The notes under the pieces were generated by a model that had not been told where the DNA came from, did no database searches, and saw only the letters and a list, made by a program, of their open reading frames with translations. A stretch of 34,191 nt of DNA, taken from positions 1 through 34,191 of the forward strand of contig JAKAZI010000012.1 of NCBI GenBank assembly GCA_021809495.1, read 5' to 3'. This document shows positions 8,110 through 16,347 of this stretch, piece by piece. The DNA comes from Actinomycetes bacterium (lineage in GTDB: Bacteria; Actinomycetota; Acidimicrobiia; Acidimicrobiales; RAAP-2). The position numbers and the translations under genes were made by a program. Positions within the stretch are counted from its first letter, which is position 1. Each line of letters begins with the position of its first letter.

Positions 8110-9155
8110 TCGACCATCGCGCGCACGGCCTCGATGAGTGACGCCGCGCTCTGACCCGGCTGGACCAGTGGGTGGACCTGGAGGTGGGTGACGCCCGCCT
8201 CGGCGAAGGCCGCGACCCGTTCGGCGACGTAACTCGCGGGTCCACAGAGCGTGGTCAACTCGAGGAACTCGGCCGGCACCGCCGCTTCCGCCTCGCGCTT
8301 CTTGCCCGCCAGGTAGAGGTCCTGGATCGTGGCCGCCTCGCGCTCGAAGCCGTAGCGAATCGCGAGTTCGTTGTAGAAGTTCTTACCCTTCGCGCCCATC
8401 CCACCCACGTAGAGCGCCACCATCGAACGCTGTAGCTCGCGCAGCGCGATGATCTCCTCACCTTCGCCGATCGCGAGCAGTCCCCCGGCCGTGATCATGA
8501 GTTCCCCGAGCGAGGGGTCGCGCTTCGCGCGTCCCGCCGCGAGCGCATCGCCCCAGACGTTGTTGGCCCGCTCGGGGATGAACAGGATCGGGATCCAGCC
8601 GTCGGCGATCTCGGCGGTGAGCGACACGTTCTTTTCGCCGAGCGACGCGACCCACACCGGTATCGCCGGGCGCACCGGGTGCGCGATGATCTTGAGGGGC
8701 TTACCGAGTCCGGTGCCTCGCTCGGGTGGAAGGGGCATCGTGAAGTGCTTGCCGTGGTGCTCGAGGGGCGCCTCGCGGCGCCACACGTCACGACAGATCG
8801 ACACGATCTCGCGGGTCGTGCCGAGCGGATCGACGTAGGGAACACCGTGAAAGCCCTCGATCACCTGGGGACCCGATGCCCCCAGCCCCAGGTGGAATCG
8901 GCCGTCCGAGAGGGCGTCGATGCCCGCGGCGGTCATCGCGATCAGCGTCGGCGTGCGGGTGTAGATCGGCAGGATCGCCGCGCCGATCTCGACGCGCTCG
9001 GTCAGCGCCGCCAGGTAGCCCATCAGGGAAGGACTGTCGAAACCGTACGCCTCGGCCACCCACACCAGGTCGAGTCCGGCCCGCTCCATCTCGGCCACGT
9101 CGCGAGCCGCCTGCTTGAATCCACCGGCGTAACTCAGCATCGTAGAGATCTTCAC
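8106..9155 (-). CDS. F420-dependent luciferase-like oxidoreductase (Rv3520c-like)
   Basis: 349-residue TIM-barrel protein of the luciferase-like monooxygenase (LLM) superfamily, most like the F420-dependent actinobacterial subgroup around Mycobacterium Rv3520c. Typical stretches are WVAEAYGFDSPSLMGYLAA, the GAAILPIYTRTPTLIAM strand, DGRFHLGLGASGPQVIEG, and late in the chain ALYVGGMGAKGKNFYN and IQDLYLAGKK. Expected cofactor is F420H2/F420; the substrate is unknown. The GTG at 9155 is chosen because GAAGGGA lies at good spacing upstream and the product begins KISTMLSYAGG, as family members do; longer in-frame starts run into the divergent gdh promoter. It is convergent with the ABC exporter, with stops overlapping by 4 bp. 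Confidence 0.88.
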   Translation of the reverse strand: MKISTMLSYAGGFKQAARDVAEMERAGLDLVWVAEAYGFDSPSLMGYLAALTERVEIGAAILPIYTRTPTLIAMTAAGIDALSDGRFHLGLGASGPQVIEGFHGVPYVDPLGTTREIVSICRDVWRREAPLEHHGKHFTMPLPPERGTGLGKPLKIIAHPVRPAIPVWVASLGEKNVSLTAEIADGWIPILFIPERANNVWGDALAAGRAKRDPSLGELMITAGGLLAIGEGEEIIALRELQRSMVALYVGGMGAKGKNFYNELAIRYGFEREAATIQDLYLAGKKREAEAAVPAEFLELTTLCGPASYVAERVAAFAEAGVTHLQVHPLVQPGQSAASLIEAVRAMVD

Positions 9156-9243
9156 GTCTCGTCCCTTCACCCAATTGGTCAGCGTACCGGACCGTGACGC
9201 GCCGGTTCGAGTTGCGTGTCCTACGCTGGTAACGAGGGCACCA
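9156..9243. promoter_or_regulatory. Divergent promoter region, oxidoreductase / glutamate dehydrogenase
   Basis: The 88-bp gap carries the same -10-like hexamer, TACGCT, once for each direction: plus strand 9222-9227, minus strand 9186-9181. The plus-strand copy would give a short leader containing GAGGG just before the ATG at 9244. The minus-strand copy gives a leader of about 18 nt containing GAAGGGA. No clear -35 is seen. Confidence 0.45.
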
Positions 9244-10551
9244 ATGCTCTCACCGAGAGCAAAGGCTGGTGACAACGTGGTCACACGTCCCAATGAGGCC
9301 CCACCCCACGAGTTCAATCCGTGGCTGCGAGTGGTTTCCCTAATCGAAGAAGCCGGGCACCTGCTCGGCCTGCCCGACGACATGATCATGAGGATCGTCA
9401 CCCCCGAGCGGATCCTCGAAGTCGCCGTGCCCGTGCGCATGGACGACGGCGAGGTGCGGATGTTCACCGGCTGGCGAATCCAGCACGACACCTCGCGCGG
9501 GCCGGGTAAGGGCGGCATCCGCTTCCACCCCAGCGTGAACGCCGACGAGATCGCGGCGCTGAGCGCGGACATGTCGATCAAGTGCGCCGTCGTCAACATC
9601 CCCTACGGCGGAGCCAAGGGCGGCGTCCGGGTCGACCCGGCGACGCTCTCGCGCGCCGAGCTCGAGCGACTGACGCGCCGCTACGCCTTCTCGATCGCGC
9701 CCATGATCGGGCCCGACCGTGACATCCCGGCCCCCGACATCAACACCGACTTCCAGGTGATGAGTTGGATCATGGACACCGTGTCGATGCTGCGTGGCCA
9801 CAACACACCCGGCGTCGTCACCGGCAAGCCCCTCTCGATCGGTGGCAGCCTCGGTCACGCCGGCGCCACGTCGCTCGGGGTGACCATCGTCACGACGGCG
9901 TTGCTCCAGCGCATGGGTCGCATGGCCAACGAACAGCGTGTCGTCATCCAGGGCTACGGCAAGGTCGGTGCGCCGCTCGTGAAGTTGCTGAGCGACCGCG
10001 GCATGAAGGTCGTCGGTATCGCCGACGTTCGCGGTGCGATCCACGTGCCCGACGGGATCAACCCCGCGGCCATGGCCGCCCACTTCGCCGAGGCGGGCAC
10101 GGTGGTCGGCTTCGCGGGTAGCGAGACGATCGATTCCGATGACCTGTTCTCGCTGCCGAGTGACATCGCTATCCCCGCCGCCCTCGGCGGGGTCATCACC
10201 GAACGCGTCGCGCAGACGATGAGCGCCTCGATCATGGTCGAGGCCGCGAACGGCCCCACGACCGGTGAGGGCGCGGCGATCCTCGCCAGCCGCAACGTCC
10301 CGGTGATCCCCGACGTCCTCGCGAACGCCGGTGGCGTCGTCGCCTCGTACTTCGAGTGGGCCCAGGACCTCCAGGGCTTCATGTGGGAGCCGGAACTCTT
10401 CCAGCAACGCCTCGAGAAGACGATGAGCGACGCTTTCAACCACATCTGGAAGCGTCACCAGGAGTTGAACGTGACCCTGCGCGAGACGGCGATCGCCGTC
10501 GGCGTGGAGCGCATCGCCGAGGCGACTGAGGTCCGCGGCCTGTTCCCCTGA
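9244..10551 (+). CDS. Glutamate dehydrogenase (Glu/Leu/Phe/Val dehydrogenase family)
   Basis: Catalyses reversible oxidative deamination of glutamate to 2-oxoglutarate and ammonia with NAD(P). 435 residues, normal for hexameric GDH. The catalytic Lys is K125 in NIPYGGAKGG. The region RGPGKGGIRFHP and the following domain PDRDIPAPDINTD are highly conserved. The Rossmann loop GYGKVG precedes VGIADVRGAI. C-terminal NAGGVVASYFEWAQDLQGF is also typical. Start is ATG 9244, preceded by GAGGG; a GTG at 9277 is the alternative, which would turn the small GCTCTC/GAGAGC hairpin at 9246-9260 into a leader structure. Coenzyme preference is not decided. A perfect terminator hairpin follows. Confidence 0.94.
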   Translation: MLSPRAKAGDNVVTRPNEAPPHEFNPWLRVVSLIEEAGHLLGLPDDMIMRIVTPERILEVAVPVRMDDGEVRMFTGWRIQHDTSRGPGKGGIRFHPSVNADEIAALSADMSIKCAVVNIPYGGAKGGVRVDPATLSRAELERLTRRYAFSIAPMIGPDRDIPAPDINTDFQVMSWIMDTVSMLRGHNTPGVVTGKPLSIGGSLGHAGATSLGVTIVTTALLQRMGRMANEQRVVIQGYGKVGAPLVKLLSDRGMKVVGIADVRGAIHVPDGINPAAMAAHFAEAGTVVGFAGSETIDSDDLFSLPSDIAIPAALGGVITERVAQTMSASIMVEAANGPTTGEGAAILASRNVPVIPDVLANAGGVVASYFEWAQDLQGFMWEPELFQQRLEKTMSDAFNHIWKRHQELNVTLRETAIAVGVERIAEATEVRGLFP

Positions 10552-10564
10552 TCGAGCGATCGAT

Positions 10565-10612
10565 GCGAAACCCCGGCGTCGCGACGGCCACGTCGCGACG
10601 CCGGGGTTTCGC
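10565..10612. terminator. Stem-loop terminator after glutamate dehydrogenase
   Basis: Perfect 22-bp inverted repeat (10565-10586 with 10591-10612) closing a 4-nt GCCA loop, 13 bp after the gdh stop. It ends in TTTCGCGTTTCC, so there is only a weak T-tract. It isolates gdh from the PLP-enzyme gene downstream. Confidence 0.85.
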
Positions 10613-10659
10613 GTTTCCTGCGCCGCCACCAGGATGGCGCCGCGACGGCGATAGCGTGA

Positions 10660-10683
10660 CGGGGTGACGGTTTCGTCACCCCG
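10660..10683. promoter_or_regulatory. Stem-loop upstream of the PLP-enzyme gene
   Basis: 10-bp perfect inverted repeat (CGGGGTGACG / CGTCACCCCG) around a GTTT loop, 37 bp before the ATG at 10721. It may be an operator dyad or a structure in the 5' leader. It is separate from the larger gdh terminator about 50 bp upstream. Confidence 0.45.
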
Positions 10684-10720
10684 GTTCGCCCGACGAGCCG
10701 ACCGACCAACGGAGGGCGAC

Positions 10721-11998
10721 ATGTCCACGGCAGCCAGCGCACCCGAGTCTCGCGACCGATCGGCCGCTCGCCGGCCGTTCCCCGCCCGGGGGCAAACGGC
10801 CGCGGCGGTGTTCGCGGACCTCTTCGCGCGCAAGACGGCCGACGCCGACTGGCAGCGCGGACGCACCTTCAATCTCGTCTACCCCACCGGACGCGCCGAC
10901 GTCGACCGCGTGCTCACCGAGGCCAACAACGCCTACCTCTTCGAGAACGCCCTCAACCCGACGCGGTTCCCGAGTCTGGGCACGATGCAGACCGAGGTGC
11001 TCGAGATGGTCTCGTCACTCGTCAACGCCCCGCCGAAGGCCGGGGCGGGATTCTCATCGGGCGGCACCGAATCGATCCTGCTCTCGGTGCTGGTCAGCCG
11101 CGAACGCGGGCGCGTCGAGCGAGACATCACGCGGGCCAACATCGTCTTTCCCTCGTCGGCCCACCCCGCCTTCGCCAAAGCCGCCTTCTACCTCGGCCTC
11201 GAGGCGCGCGCGACGCCGCTGACCGACGGGTTCACCGCGGACGTCGAGCGCCTCTTCGAGCGAGTGGACGAGAACACCGTGCTGATCGTGGGTTCGGCCT
11301 ACGGCTTCCCTCACGGCGTGATCGACCCGATCGAGGAACTCTCCAACCGCGCCCTCGCACTGGGCATCCCGTTCCACTCCGACACCTGCATCGGCAGTTT
11401 CGTGCTGCCCTTCATGGAGCGTCTCGGCTACGAGATACCGCCCTACGACTTCCGTCTGCCCGGGGTCACCCAGATGTCGTGCGACATCCACAAGTACGGC
11501 TACGTCACCAAGGGTGCGTCGGTCGTCGTCTACCGCGACGCCGACTGGCTGAGTCACCAGATCTTCGACTACGACGTCTGGCCACCCGGTCGCTACCACA
11601 ACGCCTCGGTCGCCGGCGCGCGCGCCGCGAGCCCCGTGGCGGCGTCCTGGGCCCTGCTCACCTACCTGGGTGAAGACGGGTACACCGAGATCATGGCCGA
11701 TCTCCTCGAGACGACGCGGCGCCTTCGCGACGGAGTCAGCGCGCTCGCGGGACTCTCGATCCTCGGCGACTCGATCGGGCCGCTGATGTCGTTCACCTCG
11801 ACGCGCGACGACATCTTCGCCATCGCCGACGTCATGGACGAACGCGGCTGGCACCTCAACCGCGTGCACAACCCCTCGGGCGTGCAGATGATGATCGCGC
11901 CGATCCACGGCGCCTACGTGGACGAGTTCCTCGCCGACCTCGCCGAGGCGGTCGAGCGCCACGGCACCGCCCGGTCGTCGTTCGTCGGCTACACCTGA
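10721..11998 (+). CDS. PLP-dependent lyase/decarboxylase, sphingosine-1-phosphate-lyase-like
   Basis: 425-residue fold-type I PLP enzyme of the group II decarboxylase family, closest in motif pattern to sphingosine-1-phosphate lyases. The PLP lysine is K258 in SCDIHKYGYVTKGASVVVYR, which matches the lyase pattern better than glutamate decarboxylases. Upstream are FSSGGTESILL (phosphate cup), SSAHPAFAKAAFYLG and DTCIGSFVLPF, all family-typical. There is no N-terminal membrane anchor, unlike the eukaryotic enzyme. Start ATG 10721 is preceded by GGAGG at 6-nt spacing. The reaction is uncertain: C-C cleavage of a phosphorylated amino-alcohol or an amino-acid decarboxylation. It sits downstream of gdh but behind its terminator, and just before a small histidine phosphatase. 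Confidence 0.8.
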   Translation: MSTAASAPESRDRSAARRPFPARGQTAAAVFADLFARKTADADWQRGRTFNLVYPTGRADVDRVLTEANNAYLFENALNPTRFPSLGTMQTEVLEMVSSLVNAPPKAGAGFSSGGTESILLSVLVSRERGRVERDITRANIVFPSSAHPAFAKAAFYLGLEARATPLTDGFTADVERLFERVDENTVLIVGSAYGFPHGVIDPIEELSNRALALGIPFHSDTCIGSFVLPFMERLGYEIPPYDFRLPGVTQMSCDIHKYGYVTKGASVVVYRDADWLSHQIFDYDVWPPGRYHNASVAGARAASPVAASWALLTYLGEDGYTEIMADLLETTRRLRDGVSALAGLSILGDSIGPLMSFTSTRDDIFAIADVMDERGWHLNRVHNPSGVQMMIAPIHGAYVDEFLADLAEAVERHGTARSSFVGYT

Positions 11999-12034
11999 TC
12001 GATGGCGCGGTCGGGCAACGGTACGCTCGAGGAC

Positions 12035-12622
12035 ATGCCTTCGACGACACCGCCGAATCTCGTCCTGGTGCGCCACGGGGAGACCACCTGGAACCTCGAT
12101 GGACTCGTGCAGGGCCACCGCGACGACGCGATCCTCACCGATCGAGGTGTGCGCCAGGCCGAGCACGTGGCCGCGACCCTGCACGAGGACGTCTTTGACG
12201 CCATCGTCGCGAGCGACCTGCGACGCGCGCGCGACACCGCGGCGATCATCGCGAGGGGACGCGGACTCGACGTCGTCACGACGCCGGCGCTGCGCGAGCG
12301 CTCCTACGGCGACTACGAGGGCGGACCCCTCGCCGACCTCCCGGCCACGGTCTTCGTCCCCGACGGCGCGTTCGTGACCGACGCCGACGCCCGTCCCTCG
12401 GGCGGCGAGTCGCTCAACGACCTTTACGGTCGCGCTCGGCGATGGCTCACCCAACTGCGAACCGACTACGCCGGTGCGCGGGTGCTCGTGGTCACCCACG
12501 GCGGGACGCTACGGGCCATCCGCGCGTGCTGTGCGGCGACGCCGATCACGCGAACCCGGTGGTACCCGGTAGATAACGCCAGCGTGTGGACGACCGACAT
12601 CAACGGGGACCCGCTCGCCTGA
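12035..12622 (+). CDS. Histidine phosphatase family protein
   Basis: 195-residue member of the phosphoglycerate-mutase-like histidine phosphatase superfamily, probably a small-metabolite phosphatase rather than a mutase. The phospho-acceptor motif LVRHGETTWN is at the N-terminus, ERSYGDYEG gives the acid residue, and VTHGGTLRAIR carries the second His. A start at ATG 12002 is possible. ATG 12035 is preferred because TACGCT lies 7 nt upstream, fitting a leaderless transcript, and because the product then begins shortly before the first strand. Substrate unknown. It could in principle supply a missing phosphatase step elsewhere, but nothing in the sequence shows that it acts on histidinol phosphate. 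Confidence 0.85.
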   Translation: MPSTTPPNLVLVRHGETTWNLDGLVQGHRDDAILTDRGVRQAEHVAATLHEDVFDAIVASDLRRARDTAAIIARGRGLDVVTTPALRERSYGDYEGGPLADLPATVFVPDGAFVTDADARPSGGESLNDLYGRARRWLTQLRTDYAGARVLVVTHGGTLRAIRACCAATPITRTRWYPVDNASVWTTDINGDPLA

Positions 12623-12627
12623 GTCCC

Positions 12628-12665
12628 GGCTCGTCGCCCGCCGAGGAAGTGGCGGACGACGAGCC
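12628..12665. terminator. Stem-loop terminator after the histidine phosphatase
   Basis: Inverted repeat with a 9-bp outer stem (GGCTCGTCG / CGACGAGCC), one mismatch and a 5-bp inner stem around an 8-nt loop, starting 6 bp after the stop. The 175 bp between it and the next gene's stop hold no convincing coding sequence. Confidence 0.65.
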
Positions 12666-12840
12666 ATCGAGTCCAGCGCACGCCGAGCCGGGCGAACGTC
12701 GGTGTGATGCGTGACCCGTCGGACTGGTCAGGACATCGTCCGCGGGTCGGCGCAGTGCTGGAACTCGATCACGTTCGGCGAGGTCCCGTCCCGACAACGA
12801 CGAACCGCGCCGAGTTGCCGCGACGCCCGCGGTGGTGGCT

Positions 12841-13638
12841 TCACCGCCGCTGCTGGTACGAGGGCTCGATGTCAGACTCGAAGACGCAGAGGGTCTCGCT
12901 GCGCAGCCCGAGGCGCACCGTCTCGAGGCCGATGATGTCGGTCGTAGCGACGTTGCCCATATTCACATTGGGGCCGAGTCGGGTGACGAAGTAGCTCTGC
13001 AATTCGAGCGTGGGCGCCTCGAACAGCAGCCGGTCCACGCTGATAGGACTCGCGAGGATCTCCTCGATCAGGCCGAAGCGCAGTTCCCCGTTCGGTCGAC
13101 AGATCCCGCCGTGGCCGCTCTCGCGGGTCTCCAGGGTTACGAGCACCGCCCCCGCGTCCAGGTCGGCCCCGATGTAGCCGATCCACTTGTGCGGCGCCAT
13201 ATTCTCGGACTTCGCCTGGTCCTTGGAGCCGACCTCGGAGATGACCGAGAAGTCCTTCGCCAGCTCGGCGACGTAGTCGGCCTTGGCCGCGTCCGTGAGG
13301 TCGATGGTGCCGTTGGAGACCTCCACGAAGGTGCACCCGTACCAGCGACACATGGCGCGAAACTCGTCGAAGCGGCCCTGGAGGACGTACTTCTCGAACA
13401 GCGTGCCACCGAAGTAGAAGTCCACTCCCTCGCTGCGCAGGACCGCGATCTTGTCGCGGACGTTGCGGTCGACGACCGAGGTGCCCCACCCGAACTTGAC
13501 GAAGTCCAGGTAGTCACTCGCCGCCGTGACCATGTCGGCGAAGTAGTGCAGCGGCAGTCCTTTGTCGATCGCCATGGTGAGCCCGAATTCTCGCGGCTTA
13601 CTGCATCGTTCAGGTAGGTCTAGGTACTCTCGACTCAT
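12841..13638 (-). CDS. Phosphosulfolactate synthase-like protein (ComA family)
   Basis: 265-residue TIM-barrel protein of the ComA family. Archaeal ComA adds sulfite to phosphoenolpyruvate to give (2R)-phosphosulfolactate, the first step to coenzyme M; plant members (HSA32) are heat-tolerance proteins without a proven reaction. Family-typical stretches are REFGLTMAIDKGLPL near the start, DFVKFGWGTS, then VDFYFGGTLFEKYV, and FVEVSNGTIDL and ISEVGSKD in the middle. Start is the ATG at 13638, with only a weak ribosome-binding site. No other coenzyme M or sulfolactate gene is nearby. The reaction is therefore likely but not certain, and the downstream product could be sulfolactate rather than coenzyme M. 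It stands alone, convergent with the phosphatase gene. Confidence 0.85.
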   Translation of the reverse strand: MSREYLDLPERCSKPREFGLTMAIDKGLPLHYFADMVTAASDYLDFVKFGWGTSVVDRNVRDKIAVLRSEGVDFYFGGTLFEKYVLQGRFDEFRAMCRWYGCTFVEVSNGTIDLTDAAKADYVAELAKDFSVISEVGSKDQAKSENMAPHKWIGYIGADLDAGAVLVTLETRESGHGGICRPNGELRFGLIEEILASPISVDRLLFEAPTLELQSYFVTRLGPNVNMGNVATTDIIGLETVRLGLRSETLCVFESDIEPSYQQRR

Positions 13639-13841
13639 GGGACTCGCCGCCCTGTCAACCCGTTGCGCTGATGACTATCACCGACGATCAGGTAAAACCC
13701 ACCGTAACCTCGAGATCGGGGATTTCCCTGGGCAACGGGTGGGAATACCTTGTGAATTGGCTGTGACCTCCGGCGTGACCAAGCGGGTCGCGTCGACGGC
13801 TGGCACCCGCGCCATCCCTGGTGGTGTGGCAGAGTGACACG

Positions 13842-13973
13842 GTGCCAGAGGAACCGACCCGAGAGGAACTCGAGCGTCAGATCGCGGCGTTGCGCGCCGA
13901 GCTCACACGGCTAAAAGAAGAGATCCGCGTGCTGCGCCGCGCTCAGCACGAGGTACCGCCGCACTACCTCTAG
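13842..13973 (+). CDS. Small coiled-coil protein, 43 residues
   Basis: A short GTG-started frame encoding 43 residues. Leu/Ile/Val residues are spaced as in a heptad coiled coil (LERQIAALRAELTRLKEEIRVLRR), with Glu and Arg/Lys in the flanking positions and a tail ending VPPHYL. The composition is strongly biased to a helix and the frame ends in TAG, so it is probably real. There is no good ribosome-binding site; GTG codons at 13821 and 13824 are other possible starts. No function is known. Such small coiled coils can act as dimerising adaptors, but that is a guess. Confidence 0.55.
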   Translation: MPEEPTREELERQIAALRAELTRLKEEIRVLRRAQHEVPPHYL

Positions 13974-14231
13974 TCTCGGCGCGACCCGGTCCTCGGTCGT
14001 GTTCGGGTCGCGCGACGCGCACGACCACCTTCAGTACCACCGGTCGTTCATCCCGCGTGGCCGAGCGCACGATCGAGCCCGTGGCGAGCCACGCCGCATT
14101 TTTCTCGGACGTTTCCCAATCGATCCCGACGGTGCGACGGCCCGGGTCGCGCAGTCACGCTCGGTAGCGGACCGTCGGTGACGCGCACGCGATGACGAGC
14201 TTCGCCACTCGCCACTCGCCACCTGTTCTCG
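13974..14231. other. Gap with a weak stem-loop and no visible gene
   Basis: 258 bp without a convincing coding frame. A 10-bp inverted repeat (GCGCGACCCG at 13979-13988, CGGGTCGCGC at 14004-14013) with a 15-nt loop sits just after the small coiled-coil gene and may be its terminator. CGCCACT repeats three times in a row near 14205-14225, just beyond the end of the minus-strand metal-uptake operon. Confidence 0.4.
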
Positions 14232-14483
14232 TCACTTCGGCCGGCGCTCGGAGCGCAGCGCGCGACGCACCGAGAGCCCGAGGGCGGCCGTAGCGAGCGC
14301 GGGCAGCGCGATGACCGCAACGCCGTTGAGGTGCCAGAGGTGGCTCAGCGCCGCGACGACGCCGATCGTAACGAGCGCCGCGATGAACAGCTCGGGCGTG
14401 TCGCCGATCAAGAAATCCCACCAGAACATCGCGAAGCCCCTCACCAGACGCCACAGCAGCGGACGTGGTCGCTCACCCGTCAT
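14232..14483 (-). CDS. Small membrane protein of the metal-uptake operon
   Basis: 83 residues with two hydrophobic helices (about FIAALVTIGVVAALSHLW and VAVIALPALATAALGL) between a basic N-terminus, which has an aromatic stretch FAMFWWDFLIGDTPE, and a basic C-terminus. Its ATG overlaps the stop of the FTR1-like gene (ATGA), so it is translationally coupled and last in the operon. No family is recognised. It may be a small accessory subunit of the FTR1-like permease. Confidence 0.7.
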   Translation of the reverse strand: MTGERPRPLLWRLVRGFAMFWWDFLIGDTPELFIAALVTIGVVAALSHLWHLNGVAVIALPALATAALGLSVRRALRSERRPK

Positions 14484-15238
14484 GCGGCCACCTCCCGGGT
14501 TCGACGTTCGTGTTTCAGGTACGCGACCAGCGTCCAGGTGACCGCCACGTAGAGCACCACGAAACCGACGAGCATGACGTCGTTCCCGGGCCATCGCACC
14601 CGCAGTCCCTCGCCCGTCCAGAAGGTTCCGTAACTCACGAGCAACACGCCGACGCCCATCTTCATGGCGTTCTCGGGGACGTTGGACAGCTGCTTGGCGA
14701 CGACGACGCCCACGATCCCGACGAGCACGACCGCGATCGCGGCCACGGTCGAGGCGAGACCGAGTCGGTGGGCCGAGGTACCGAGGGTCAGTACCGTGAT
14801 CACGACCTCGAGTCCCTCGAGAAACACGCCCTTGAACGCCATCACGAAGGCGATTCGGTCACGCTGGGTCGCGCCCGCCGACTCCAGTTCGGCGACCTTG
14901 GCCCGGTAGATCGCGTCCTCGTCGTGCATGGCCTTGAACCCACTCGACCGCAGGATTGCCTTGCGCAACCACTGCATGCCGAAGATCAGCAGCACGCCGC
15001 CGACCACGAGACGCAGCACGCTCAGTGGCACGCGGACCATCGCGGGACCGAACACCGCTACGAGCGCCGCGAGGACCACCAACGCCACGGCGGTCCCTTC
15101 GAAGGCCGAGCGCCACCCGCGGGTGTGCCCGACGGCCAGCACGATGGTGAGCGCCTCGACCATCTCAACCGCGCACGCGAGGAACACTGCGCCGACGAGC
15201 ACCACCACGCCCGTCGAACCCGTCACTGCTCCAATCAT
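14480..15238 (-). CDS. FTR1-like membrane permease (COG4280-type)
   Basis: 252-residue integral membrane protein with about seven helices. It carries two acidic pairs on hydrophobic helices, E25/E28 in VEMVEALTI and E141/E144 in LEGLEVV, much like the two (R)EGLE motifs that carry ferric iron through yeast Ftr1 and bacterial FTR1/EfeU. The cytosolic loop between them has a HDEDAIY stretch. It resembles the uncharacterised COG4280 group (from memory). Metal transport is therefore an inference. The start overlaps the stop of the ABC ATPase gene (ATGA), with AAAGG upstream. Coupling to a ferric-type ABC importer supports an iron or other metal role. Confidence 0.72.
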   Translation of the reverse strand: MIGAVTGSTGVVVLVGAVFLACAVEMVEALTIVLAVGHTRGWRSAFEGTAVALVVLAALVAVFGPAMVRVPLSVLRLVVGGVLLIFGMQWLRKAILRSSGFKAMHDEDAIYRAKVAELESAGATQRDRIAFVMAFKGVFLEGLEVVITVLTLGTSAHRLGLASTVAAIAVVLVGIVGVVVAKQLSNVPENAMKMGVGVLLVSYGTFWTGEGLRVRWPGNDVMLVGFVVLYVAVTWTLVAYLKHERRTREVAA

Positions 15239-16347
15239 GAACTGACCTTTCCTGGATTCATCACAAAGCACGAGGACGCGTCGAAACACACCCTCACGGC
15301 GTGGTCCCGGTCGAACCGGTGCGACGAGAAGACTTTACTCAGGACGTCCTGGGGTCCCACGCGCACCACGTGGTCGTAGCCCCGGCCGTTGAAGGCGGCG
15401 TCAAGGACGACGCCGGGCACTCCCTGGGGTTCGTTCGCGTTGGCCAGCGTGACGCCGGCCGCTCGTACGAAGAGGCTCACCGGCTCCGCGGGATCGACTG
15501 GTTGGGTCGCGGTCGCGGAGATCCGATGGTCGAGCGCGAAGGGCAGGGTGACGTCGTAGCAGTCGGTCCCGGTCATCGTCACCGACGAGACGGGGAACTC
15601 GCCGGCGAGTCCGGTGAATCGCGCAACGAAGGCGTTGATCGGGCGCCGGTAGATCGCCTCGGGCGTGTCGAGTTGGACGAGCCGGCCATGGTTGAGCACC
15701 CCCACCCGATCCGCGAGGGCGAAGGCCTCGGACTGGTCGTGGGTGATGTAGATCGCCGTCACCCCCGCGGCGCGCGTCAACGTCGCGATCTCGACGCGAA
15801 GTTGCTCGCGCCGATCGGCGTCGAGGTTGGAGAGCGGTTCGTCGAAGAGGACGAGGCCGACCTCCGCCGAAAGCGCCCGCGCGAGCGCGACGCGCTGCTG
15901 CTCGCCGCCGGACAGCTCGTTGGGGTAGCGCTCGGCGAGGTGAGCGATGCCCACGCGCTCGAGCAGGTCGCTCACCCGCGCCGACCGCTCGGCCTTGGTG
16001 CGCCGGGAGGTGGCGAGGGGAAAGGCGACGTTCTTCGCCACGGTGAGGTGCGGCCAGAGCGCGTAGTCCTGGAAGACCATCGCGAGGCCCCGTTTCTCAG
16101 GGGCGACGAACCCGCGCGGCCCGACCACGACGCGGTCGTCGATGGTGATCACGCCGGCGCTCGGCCGCTCGATCCCCGCCACGCAGCGCAAGAGCGTGGT
16201 CTTGCCCGAACCCGACGGTCCGAGCAGCACGAGGAACGTCCCGGGGGCCACGGTGAGATTCACGCCATCGAGGGCCACCTTGTCGCCGAACTCCTTGGTC
16301 ACGCCCTCGACCGAGACGCCGACCGCTCGAGGTTGAGTGGCGGTCAC
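15235..16347 (-). CDS. ABC importer ATPase, ferric/FbpC-like
   Basis: 370-residue importer ATPase that energises the permease encoded just upstream. Walker A GPSGSGKT is at 43-50, Q-loop Gln93 (MVFQDYALWPH), signature LSGGE at 145-149, Walker B with D169 and E170, and switch His203. The C-terminal third (about 240-370) is a TOBE-like regulatory domain. The GTG at 16347 overlaps the permease stop (GTGA). The open frame continues far upstream, but that part is a shadow of the permease gene. The FbpC/PotA-like family covers ferric iron, thiamine, phosphonate and polyamine transporters, so the substrate rests on context. Confidence 0.92.
   Translation of the reverse strand: MTATQPRAVGVSVEGVTKEFGDKVALDGVNLTVAPGTFLVLLGPSGSGKTTLLRCVAGIERPSAGVITIDDRVVVGPRGFVAPEKRGLAMVFQDYALWPHLTVAKNVAFPLATSRRTKAERSARVSDLLERVGIAHLAERYPNELSGGEQQRVALARALSAEVGLVLFDEPLSNLDADRREQLRVEIATLTRAAGVTAIYITHDQSEAFALADRVGVLNHGRLVQLDTPEAIYRRPINAFVARFTGLAGEFPVSSVTMTGTDCYDVTLPFALDHRISATATQPVDPAEPVSLFVRAAGVTLANANEPQGVPGVVLDAAFNGRGYDHVVRVGPQDVLSKVFSSHRFDRDHAVRVCFDASSCFVMNPGKVSS

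Noticed and set aside
9340..10872. 510-residue minus-strand frame opposite glutamate dehydrogenase
   Set aside because: Shadow frame running through a perfect terminator and two genes; no motif.
11054..12499. 481-residue minus-strand frame opposite the PLP enzyme
   Set aside because: Shadow frame crossing two real genes and lacking any family feature.
13562..13837. 91-residue plus-strand frame upstream of the small coiled-coil gene
   Set aside because: Overlaps the comA start region, has no ribosome-binding site and no ordered features.
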